Of a DNA stretch of 37,132 nt, positions 30,235 to 37,132 are shown in pieces. The notes beneath the pieces are model-generated. The model saw only the letters and a list, made by a program, of their open reading frames with translations. It was not told the origin of the DNA and searched no databases. Location: NCBI GenBank assembly GCA_014381545.1, contig JACNLL010000072.1, positions 1 to 37,132 of the forward strand. The letters run 5' to 3'. A program made the translations under genes and the position numbers. This DNA is from Candidatus Desulfaltia bathyphila. GTDB taxonomy: Bacteria > Desulfobacterota > Desulfobacteria > Desulfobacterales > ETH-SRB1. Positions within the stretch are counted from its first letter, which is position 1. The number at the start of each line of letters is the position of its first letter.

Positions 30235-31163
30235 TGAAAAGAAAAATTAAAATCGGAACAAGGGGGAGCAAGCTGGCGCTCTGGCAGGCCGGCTGGGTAC
30301 AAGAAGCTCTTTATAAAAAAGATCCCCTTTTGTCTATTGAAATTGAAATCATAAAAACCAAAGGCGACAAGATTCTCGATGTGCCTCTTGCCGTGGTTGG
30401 CGGCAAGGGGCTTTTTGTCAAGGAAATAGAGGAAGCTCTTTTAGACGGACGCATCGATCTTGCCGTGCACAGCATGAAAGACATGCCCGCCGAAATGCCG
30501 GACGGGTTGTGCATAGGCGCAATTCCGCAACGTGAAATATCGCAGGATGTTTTGATATCTCGAAACGGGCTTTCTTTCTCAGAGCTGGAAAACGGAGCCA
30601 GCATAGGCACCAGCAGCCTTCGTCGCAGCGCACAGCTTCTGCACGCAAGACCGGATATTGCAATACTGCCGCTTAGAGGCAACCTTGACACCCGACTTAA
30701 AAAGCTTGAATCCGGCGACATGGATGCAATTATATTAGCCGCTGCAGGAGTAAAACGGCTTGGTTTTGAACACAAAATTACCGAATACCTTGATAAAAAC
30801 ATAATGCTGCCTGCTGTTGGCCAGGGAGCGTTGTGCATTGAAACCAGGAAAAAAGATACAGATATTGCGCAGGTTGTTGCCTGTCTGGATCATCATCAGA
30901 CAAGAAGGATAGTTTCAGGCGAACGAGCATTTTTAAATTGCCTGGAGGGCGGATGCCAGATTCCGATTGCAGCAAGCGGCAGAATCAAAAAAAATATCTT
31001 TACAATAACCGGACTTGTCGCAACCGTTGATGGTGTAACTGTAATAAGGGATACAATGTCAGGCCCTGAAGAAGATCCGGAAAGGGTTGGGATAAAACTG
31101 GCAGAAAGCCTTCTTTCAATGGGCGCCAGGAAAATACTGGAAAATCTTAAAGACACTATATGA
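30234..31163 (+). CDS. hemC: Hydroxymethylbilane synthase (porphobilinogen deaminase)
   Basis: A 309-residue enzyme that polymerises four porphobilinogen units. KIGTRGSKLALWQAGWVQ at the N-terminus, AVHSMKDMPAEMPDGL (near 75), GTSSLRRSAQLL and the dipyrromethane-binding Cys241 in EGGCQIP are all present. The start at 30234 overlaps the FmdB stop; a longer frame from 30189 is an artefact. The stop overlaps the start of cobA-hemD by 4 bases. In Desulfobacterota this pathway feeds siroheme, cobalamin and heme by the alternative (ahb) route. Confidence 0.95.
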   Translation: MKRKIKIGTRGSKLALWQAGWVQEALYKKDPLLSIEIEIIKTKGDKILDVPLAVVGGKGLFVKEIEEALLDGRIDLAVHSMKDMPAEMPDGLCIGAIPQREISQDVLISRNGLSFSELENGASIGTSSLRRSAQLLHARPDIAILPLRGNLDTRLKKLESGDMDAIILAAAGVKRLGFEHKITEYLDKNIMLPAVGQGALCIETRKKDTDIAQVVACLDHHQTRRIVSGERAFLNCLEGGCQIPIAASGRIKKNIFTITGLVATVDGVTVIRDTMSGPEEDPERVGIKLAESLLSMGARKILENLKDTI

Positions 31164-32686
31164 AAAATATACAGGGCAAAGTATATCTGGTTGGCGCGGG
31201 GCCAGGCGATCCAGGACTTATTACAGTAAAAGGATTGGAATGTATTGAGAAGGCAGATGTTATAATTTATGATTATCTTGCATCTCCGATGTTTTTACAA
31301 CATGCCAAAAAAAATGCAGAAATTATCTATGTCGGCAAAAAGGGGAGCAAACATACTATACCACAGGACAAAATCAGCGCCCTGATCGTAGAAAAAGCAA
31401 AAACCGGTTTAATTGTTGCCCGGCTGAAAGGCGGCGATCCCTTTATATTCGGCCGCGGCGCGGAAGAAGCGGAAAAACTGATTAAAGCCGGTGTTTCCTT
31501 TGAAATTGTGCCGGGCGTGACATCCGCCATAGCTGCTCCGGCATATGCGGGGATTCCACTGACTCATAGAAGATTTACCTCTACTGTTGCCTTTGTAACA
31601 GGCCATGAAGACCCGACAAAAGAAGAATCAAGCATTAACTGGGCTGCCCTTGCAAAGGGGATGGGCACTATTGTGTTTCTGATGGGGGTTAAAAATCTTC
31701 CGAATATAACAGACCGCCTTCTTGGTCAGGGCATGAGCCATGATATGCCGGTAGCGCTGGTAAGATGGGGAACAACACACAAACAGATGACGGTTACGGG
31801 AACGCTCGACAATATTGTTGAACGTGTGAAATCAGCCGGTCTCAAGTCGCCTGCAATAATTATAGTGGGCGAGGTGGTAAAGTTAAGAAAAACAATGCAA
31901 TGGTTTGAAAAAAGGCCGCTGGCCGGAAAAAGAATCGTGGTAACCAGAGCCCGGGAACAGGCAAGTGAACTTGTTAAGGCTCTGTCTGATCTTGGCGCCG
32001 AATGCCTGGAATGCCCCACCATAAAAGTTATTCCGCCAGGCGACTGGAAACCGCTTGATACCGCGATAGAAAACCTTTCCTCATATGACTGGCTTATTTT
32101 TACGAGCGTAAACGGCGTAAACTTCTTTTTTGAGAGGCTTTTTAAACAAAACAGGGATGTGCGGGCTTTGAGCAATCTTCGCACGGCATCGATAGGGCCT
32201 GCAACCGCGAAAAGGATGTTTGATTTTGGATTAAAAAGCGATATTGTTCCCAAAAGTTACAGGGCTGAGTCTGTTATTGAAGCATTTGCACAGGAAGATA
32301 TAAAGGGGAAAAGGATACTGCTTCCCCGAGCAAAGGAGGCAAGGCCCATTCTTCCGGTTGAGCTGGCAAAAATGGGGGCTATAGTGGATGAAGTAACAGC
32401 ATATCGCACCAAAGAGGTTCGTGATAATGTTGATGCTTTGATGACGGGGCTGGAACAGGGAACTATAGATCTTATAACATTTACGAGTTCATCTACTGTA
32501 AAAAATTTTCATGCGCTAATACCGCCCGCAAAGTTCAACGATCTGATGAAAGGCGTGACTGTTGCAAGCATAGGGCCGATAACCGCCGACACCGCAAAAG
32601 AGCTTGGGATCGATGTTCATATAATTGCAAAATCATATACTATACCAGAATTTTGTGATGCAATTAAGGAATTCTATAATGATTGA
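31160..32686 (+). CDS. cobA-hemD: Fused uroporphyrinogen-III methyltransferase / uroporphyrinogen-III synthase
   Basis: A 508-residue bifunctional protein. Residues 1-245 are SUMT (VYLVGAGPGDPGLITVKG, LKGGDPFIFGRGAEEAE, PGVTSAIAAPAYAGIPLTHR, FLMGVKNL), which makes precorrin-2. Residues about 255-508 are HemD (KRIVVTRAREQASELVKAL, DWLIFTSVNGVNFFFERL, ASIGPATAKRMFDFG, ITFTSSSTVKNF). Such fusions are usual in sulfate reducers and clostridia and commit tetrapyrroles to siroheme and cobalamin. Coupled to hemC by a 4-base overlap. It ends the operon; a TPR-cyclase gene follows after 28 bases. Confidence 0.95.
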   Translation: MKNIQGKVYLVGAGPGDPGLITVKGLECIEKADVIIYDYLASPMFLQHAKKNAEIIYVGKKGSKHTIPQDKISALIVEKAKTGLIVARLKGGDPFIFGRGAEEAEKLIKAGVSFEIVPGVTSAIAAPAYAGIPLTHRRFTSTVAFVTGHEDPTKEESSINWAALAKGMGTIVFLMGVKNLPNITDRLLGQGMSHDMPVALVRWGTTHKQMTVTGTLDNIVERVKSAGLKSPAIIIVGEVVKLRKTMQWFEKRPLAGKRIVVTRAREQASELVKALSDLGAECLECPTIKVIPPGDWKPLDTAIENLSSYDWLIFTSVNGVNFFFERLFKQNRDVRALSNLRTASIGPATAKRMFDFGLKSDIVPKSYRAESVIEAFAQEDIKGKRILLPRAKEARPILPVELAKMGAIVDEVTAYRTKEVRDNVDALMTGLEQGTIDLITFTSSSTVKNFHALIPPAKFNDLMKGVTVASIGPITADTAKELGIDVHIIAKSYTIPEFCDAIKEFYND

Positions 32687-32714
32687 GGCTCTCAGATGAC
32701 AAAATCGGTATATT

Positions 32715-34874
32715 ATGACTTTTTATAAGTTCCTGGGTATATCTAAATTTTCTGATGGTCGCAGAAAGGCTTACAAAGAGCGTGACTGGGACAAGGTCAT
32801 CCAATACGGAGAAATGGAACTCAAACAGGATCCAGGGAATATCAAAGCCCTGAATGATCTTTCTTACGCTTACTATAACAAGCAAGATTATGACCGAGCC
32901 CTTTCCCTGTGCGAGAAGATTTATGAATTGAGCCCTCAAGAAGATTTGGCTGTCCAGGTTCAAAAGATTGGCGCCCGCTATATGCGACACCATGAGGTCC
33001 TCGGAGAAATCTACTATCTTCGCGGGAGGGACGACGATGCCTTAAAGATCTTTGAACGGCTTAAAACGCTTGGACTTCTCTTTTCAAAAAAATACAGCCT
33101 TTCAGCCGAGATCCATATACGCAGGAAAGATTACTGTGCCGCAGCAAAAGAATATTTGAACATGGCGGTCAATTGTCCCCGGCATTTTAACGAGGCCACC
33201 TCAGGCCTGCTTGATCTCGTTGATACGGACCCCCTTAACGATGCCTCCTACAAAGCCCTTTTTGAGATCTACACTGCATCAAACCAGCTCCAGGGCATTA
33301 TCTCAAGTTACGAAGCCTTGTGCAGAAGCGGGAAGGCAAAGGACAGGTTCCTGTTTACTCTGATTTACATGTATCACCTCTCGAATGAAAATGATAAGGC
33401 TTTGACGCTTCTACGAAAGGAGGTTGAACAAAGGCCTGATGATCCGCACCTCCAGGTATTTCTGTGTAAGCTTCTTCAGGCCCTGATGGAGTTTTCTCAG
33501 GCCGAAGCATGTCTCAAAAAGGCTATATCATTGGATTCACAAAATCGTGATCGATATAGCCAACTTTACCAAGCCCTGGTGGATGATCGCAAGGTGGCTG
33601 AGCAAAAGCTTAAGGCTGCTGTTAGCGATCATCTCAGGCACAAAAGATGCTCGGAGGCAATCAAAACCTGTGAGCAACTGTTGCAAATCAATGCCAAGAG
33701 CAAAGCCTACCAGATCGCACTCTCCAGCATAATTGACAAGTCAATTACCATCAAACTGGAGGAAGGGAAAATCGAAGCTGCCGTTATGCTCATTGACCGG
33801 TTGGCGACCTTAGAGGAAGTTAACCCTGATATTCCCAAGAAGGTAGAAACCTTAAGAGAGCAGCTTTCCGACCGCCGCATTAAGGTCTATGAAGGTATGA
33901 TATCCGGGGGAAAAATTAAAGGAGATGAATTGAACAGGGTTCGGTTCGAACTGTCCGGGATCTATATCGATAAAGACAGGGATACGGATCGAGCCGTAAG
34001 CTTGCTGGAGGAGGTAATCAAATCGGGCGGTCAATATGAAAATGATTCGCGATACCGGATTGCCATTCACCTGCTGAAGGCCAGGGATCTTGATTCCGCA
34101 GAGATGCATGTCCAGAAATTTGCAGCGCTCCAGTGCTCGGATGAACGAGTAAAGTCTCAGATGTATGAGTTAGGAGTAGTCTGTGAGAAAGTGGGTTTGA
34201 AACACCAGGCCCGCACCTTATTTAAGAAGATTCTCGCGAAAGACAAGGCGTTTAAGGATGTGGCGCAGCACCTGGAAATACTCAAGAGCCCGGATGGAGG
34301 CAGAGAGATCCCTGCGGCCATTATGGTGTTAGACATATGCGAATCATCCCGAATGATGGACCTTTACGGGGATAAAGCGACCTACCGGCTCAAGAATGCC
34401 CTTGAAGGGATTGCATTCCCCATTTTCAAAGATTGCAAATCAGATTTCTCCAAGAGCACCGGCGATGGCTTCTTGGTCACATTTCCCAATTCCAAGAATG
34501 CGGTGGATGCCTCGATACGGATACTGAAAAATGTCATGCGTTACAATTCTAAGATAGCTGATGGTCCTGAGATTCATTTGAGATTCGGTATTCACTTTGG
34601 AGCACTTCGGGTGCGGCCGGATGGAGACCGCCATGGCACCAATGTCAATATTCCCTTCCGTGTGGAGGGCCTCAAGGAAAAAGACTTGATTGAGGTTGAA
34701 GGTCGTATTTCGCAGAAAAACTTTCCGGTCAGGGACCGTATCTTGATCACCGAGGCGGTCAAGTACGACATTTCAAAGGATGAAAGGTATAATATCCGGT
34801 ACGTAGGGCTGTTTGAGCTTAGGAATATCACTGGAATGCATAAGATCTATGCAGTACTGGCAGAAGACAAATAG
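32715..34874 (+). CDS. TPR protein with a C-terminal class III adenylate cyclase domain
   Basis: A 719-residue soluble protein. Residues 1-~520 are TPR-like helical repeats (AYYNKQDYDRALSLCEKIY, YYLRGRDDDALKIFERLK, LLRKEVEQRPDDPHLQVF). Residues ~530-719 are a class III nucleotidyl cyclase: metal Asp residues 540 and 584 (VMVLDICE, KSTGDGF), transition-state pair Asn645 and Arg649 (NVNIPFR), and adenine-selecting Lys580 and Asp638 (K-x3-D and D-x6-N spacing). All catalytic residues are in place, so it should make cAMP in its active (dimer) form. TPRs would sense a protein partner. ATG at 32715 has only a weak upstream site. It ends directly against the convergent pabB-pabC stop with no gap. 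Confidence 0.8.
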   Translation: MTFYKFLGISKFSDGRRKAYKERDWDKVIQYGEMELKQDPGNIKALNDLSYAYYNKQDYDRALSLCEKIYELSPQEDLAVQVQKIGARYMRHHEVLGEIYYLRGRDDDALKIFERLKTLGLLFSKKYSLSAEIHIRRKDYCAAAKEYLNMAVNCPRHFNEATSGLLDLVDTDPLNDASYKALFEIYTASNQLQGIISSYEALCRSGKAKDRFLFTLIYMYHLSNENDKALTLLRKEVEQRPDDPHLQVFLCKLLQALMEFSQAEACLKKAISLDSQNRDRYSQLYQALVDDRKVAEQKLKAAVSDHLRHKRCSEAIKTCEQLLQINAKSKAYQIALSSIIDKSITIKLEEGKIEAAVMLIDRLATLEEVNPDIPKKVETLREQLSDRRIKVYEGMISGGKIKGDELNRVRFELSGIYIDKDRDTDRAVSLLEEVIKSGGQYENDSRYRIAIHLLKARDLDSAEMHVQKFAALQCSDERVKSQMYELGVVCEKVGLKHQARTLFKKILAKDKAFKDVAQHLEILKSPDGGREIPAAIMVLDICESSRMMDLYGDKATYRLKNALEGIAFPIFKDCKSDFSKSTGDGFLVTFPNSKNAVDASIRILKNVMRYNSKIADGPEIHLRFGIHFGALRVRPDGDRHGTNVNIPFRVEGLKEKDLIEVEGRISQKNFPVRDRILITEAVKYDISKDERYNIRYVGLFELRNITGMHKIYAVLAEDK

Positions 34875-36638
34875 TCAACCCAAATAGTCAACAATGACCT
34901 CTTGATTCTTGCGTACGGAATTAACGAGGTAAACATGAGAACTCGTTGCGAAGTCTTCTACCCTGATTACCCTTTCCCTGACTTTATCCTGTTTTATCAA
35001 ACCGGCTCGGAAAGTACCGGCAAGTAAGCCACTCTGAACCGGAGGGGTGTACAGTTCTCCGTCCATCTCAACCACAACATTGGCGATACAAGACTCGGTT
35101 ACTTCCCCCTTTTCATTCCACAAGATTACATCATCATATCCGGGGCATGCCGCCAATGCTTGATCATACACGCGTCGGTTGGTTGTTTTGTGATACAGAA
35201 AAAGATCTGAAGAATCGATGGGTGACTGTGCAAGACATACGCGCTGTATATGTGCAGAAGTAGAATGTCGCAGCGCTTCGGGTTTACAAGTAATATGTCC
35301 GTTTTTTGCCACTAATAAACGGACCTTATGCGCGGTATGTGGAAAAGCACGTGCCAAAGAGAAAAGTTTATCGCGTATCGCGTCAATATCAGCAGAAAAA
35401 GAAAAATAAATGGCAGAGTCCTTGAGACGCGCCAGATGCTGTTGCAGCAGATAATATCCATTTTCAGGCGTCCACAAGATCGTTTCAAGAAGCGAAAAAT
35501 CAGGCGATCTCTCAGTAAGTATCTTTGCCTTTGTTTGACATTCCTCAAATTCAATCGTCTCTGTGGAATCCCAGACAATGCCGCCGCCAACACCATATTC
35601 AGCCTGACCTTTGATTTTATCGACAAGTACCGTCCGAATGGCGACATTGAACTGCGCTTTGCGATCAGGGCTTATGAACCCAATACTGCCTGTGTATATT
35701 CGACGCGGACTTGTTTCAAGCTGTGCTATGATCTGCATAGTGCGAGACTTCGGAGCTCCCGTGATGGAAGCCGGAGGGAAAAGAGCTTTTAATATCTCGG
35801 ACAAACCAGCCTTTGTTTCCGCTGTGACCGTTGAGGTCATTTGCCATACGGTTGGATATTTTTCTATATCGTACAGGCTGCTTACCTGTACGCTCCCGGT
35901 GCGTGCGATCCGCCCCATATCATTCCGAACCATATCAACGATCATGATATTTTCCGCTCTGTTTTTTTCTGAATGACGGAGCCATTGGGCCTGCTTGATG
36001 TCGTCTTGCAAAGTCAGCCCCCTTGAGGCAGTTCCCTTCATGGGACGAGAATTCAGCTTATTACCATCGAGATGAAAAAACAGTTCGGGTGAAGCGGAGC
36101 AGATAGACCATTCTTCTGTATTCACGAAGGCTCCATACCGGGTATTTTGCGCTTTCACCAACTCAATGAAGTATTCCCATGGATCACCGATAAAGGGTGA
36201 CGTCAGGCGATAGGTAAAATTGACTTGATATGTATCGCCTTCTTCAATATTTTTTTTGATTTTAGCAATAGCGTCCTGGTAAGCATCTCGCGTCAACGAA
36301 GCCCTCCATGTTAGTGATCGGTCCGGGCAATATTTTCTCGCTGCTGGGAAGCGGAGCTGTCCGGGTTGGCTGTAGATTCCGAACCATATAAGGGGAAATG
36401 GACCATTCCTGTTTACTACAAGCGCCGGGTCAAAAGCCGGCGATGCCTCGTAAGCAATGAAGCCTGCCGCATAAAGACCATCTTTGTTAACTGTTTTTTC
36501 AATTGCGTTTAACGCGGGAATGACTTCTTCAACTCTATGTGCAGAAATAATCCGCCGAGGGTTGCGGAAATGCAGCCAATACTGCTGAGCGGCATCGTGA
36601 ATTACAACACCATTAATCATATCGTCAATATTTATCAT
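34875..36638 (-). CDS. pabB-pabC: Fused aminodeoxychorismate synthase component I / aminodeoxychorismate lyase
   Basis: A 587-residue fusion. The first ~380 residues are the chorismate-binding PabB part (GDTYQVNFTYRL, RPMKGTASRG with the active Lys, NIMIVDMVRNDMGRIA, TGAPKSRTMQII, YGVGGGIVWDS), and the remainder is the PLP-dependent PabC lyase (LFLYHKTTNRRVYDQA with the Schiff-base Lys, LWNEKGEVTESCIANVVVE, GLLAGTFRAGL). Together they make p-aminobenzoate for folate from chorismate; a PabA glutaminase must be elsewhere. The ATG overlaps the stop of the efflux remnant upstream (ATGA), so it may have been the last gene of an old efflux operon. Confidence 0.92.
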   Translation of the reverse strand: MINIDDMINGVVIHDAAQQYWLHFRNPRRIISAHRVEEVIPALNAIEKTVNKDGLYAAGFIAYEASPAFDPALVVNRNGPFPLIWFGIYSQPGQLRFPAARKYCPDRSLTWRASLTRDAYQDAIAKIKKNIEEGDTYQVNFTYRLTSPFIGDPWEYFIELVKAQNTRYGAFVNTEEWSICSASPELFFHLDGNKLNSRPMKGTASRGLTLQDDIKQAQWLRHSEKNRAENIMIVDMVRNDMGRIARTGSVQVSSLYDIEKYPTVWQMTSTVTAETKAGLSEILKALFPPASITGAPKSRTMQIIAQLETSPRRIYTGSIGFISPDRKAQFNVAIRTVLVDKIKGQAEYGVGGGIVWDSTETIEFEECQTKAKILTERSPDFSLLETILWTPENGYYLLQQHLARLKDSAIYFSFSADIDAIRDKLFSLARAFPHTAHKVRLLVAKNGHITCKPEALRHSTSAHIQRVCLAQSPIDSSDLFLYHKTTNRRVYDQALAACPGYDDVILWNEKGEVTESCIANVVVEMDGELYTPPVQSGLLAGTFRAGLIKQDKVRERVIRVEDFATSSHVYLVNSVRKNQEVIVDYLG

Positions 36639-37030
36639 GCGCCTGAGCTTTTTCCGGAGGTCTCTATCTTTAACTTTTTTCGTTCTAAAAGCGCGTAGAC
36701 AACTGGAACCAGCAGCAGCGTAGAGGGAAATGGTGTCAAAGTGTACTCGTTTTCTCTGGTGCTTTTCCGCTCCTGAAGATTTGCCCTGGCAACCTCCATT
36801 TCCGCCGCTGCCTGGCTGACCTTCTGGCGATATTCATCGTCGTCCAGCACGGCCACAAGCTGTCCGCCTTTGACCATATCGCCGATATGGACCAATATCT
36901 TTTCGAGCCGCCCTGCGATTTTCGGCGCTCGTGCTTGAAGCCTTTTCTGGAATCAGAGGCTTTTTGATAGATTTGCCAACCTAAAAAGCCGAGTCCCGCC
37001 AAAACAATAACAATGACAAAAAAAATTCAT
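36635..37030 (-). pseudogene. Chimeric remnant: efflux-adaptor N-terminus joined to an RND-pump C-terminus
   Basis: From an ATG at 37030 the frame reads a membrane anchor (MNFFVIVIVLAGLGFLGW) and QIYQKASDSRKG, then shifts near 36945 into ARAPKIAGRLEKILVHIGDM, VKGGQLVAVLDDDEYRQKV and VARANLQER, the usual HlyD-family barrel-sandwich and hairpin start. Near 36770-36735 this jumps to LTPFPSTLLLVPVVYALLER and a charged tail, which looks like the last helix of an RND pump. So a deletion fused the 5' part of an adaptor gene to the 3' end of a pump gene, and a frameshift followed. No function is expected. Confidence 0.65.
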
Positions 37031-37046
37031 AGTGACTTGTTCTGCC

Positions 37047-37132
37047 TTAAAGATCAACTTGGATCGTGATAGCCTGTCCTATACCCTCCATCTCAGTGGA
37101 GGAAATCGATCCTGCTGGATTGATTAGCCGCT
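37047..37132 (-). CDS. 3' end of an unidentified gene (partial)
   Basis: A frame open from the right edge to a TAA at 37049-37047 reads RLINPAGSISSTEMEGIGQ and AITIQVDL. It ends 16 bases before the start of the efflux remnant, so it may belong to the same old operon. Too short to identify. Confidence 0.35.
   Translation of the reverse strand, partial: RLINPAGSISSTEMEGIGQAITIQVDL

Overview
The window reads as a piece of a Gram-negative, anaerobic, Desulfobacterota-like (Desulfobacterales-type) chromosome. The pointers are selenocysteine use (selA plus a selenoprotein gene), a mitochondrial-EFG1-like elongation factor G, a fused cobA/hemD, FmdB and DHS-like genes, DUF4198/Nik-type periplasmic proteins, and many short hairpin repeats between genes. 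This is inferred from gene content; no taxonomic search was run.

Left part (1-14,084) is a metal and envelope region. On the plus strand are the 3' end of a periplasmic protein, a DUF4198 protein, an outer-membrane barrel and a BtuF-like binding protein, followed by a decayed stretch (4,091-4,870) with a broken small helix-turn-helix gene and a His-rich mini-ORF. On the minus strand, running leftward from about 12,000, is a complete Ton module: a secreted protein made of about 20 Ca-type D-x-[DN]-x-D-G repeats, ExbB, ExbD, TonB, a TonB-dependent receptor, a second DUF4198 protein and a NikL-like protein. Terminator-like hairpins of similar sequence lie in the leaders of the repeat protein and of the receptor. 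Upstream is a second minus-strand group: a 58-aa ORF, a broken DUF1007 gene and an RcnA/NicO nickel-cobalt permease. I read the region as a metal (probably Ni/Co) acquisition and homeostasis island; the substrate is inferred.

Middle part (14,358-25,234) holds an Fe-S flavoprotein reductase of the 2,4-dienoyl-CoA reductase type with altered active-site residues, EF-G behind a leader with a promoter and terminator, a P-loop ATPase, a tag glycosylase whose 5' end carries a MITE with a 5-bp target duplication, a GT4 glycosyltransferase, a hidden glutaredoxin-like selenoprotein with two in-frame UGA codons, and a LOG-family protein. The minus-strand cluster after it is a lipid kinase, dTDP-glucose dehydratase and pyrF.

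Right part (25,396-37,132) starts with selA, which supports reading UGA as Sec. A tightly packed plus-strand operon follows: TPR/degenerate-GGDEF protein, gmhA-like isomerase, DHS-like protein, FmdB-like zinc ribbon, hemC and cobA-hemD. Then come a TPR-adenylate cyclase and, convergent to it, a pabB-pabC fusion with a decayed efflux-adaptor/RND remnant upstream.

Short non-autonomous repeats shape the window. Two MITE-like elements have 5-bp target duplications (one in tag, one exactly at a Shine-Dalgarno site). A REP-like family has four copies, one splitting a small gene, one at the selA stop codon and one at the broken DUF1007 3' end. A second hairpin family occurs twice. I saw no tRNA, rRNA or CRISPR array.
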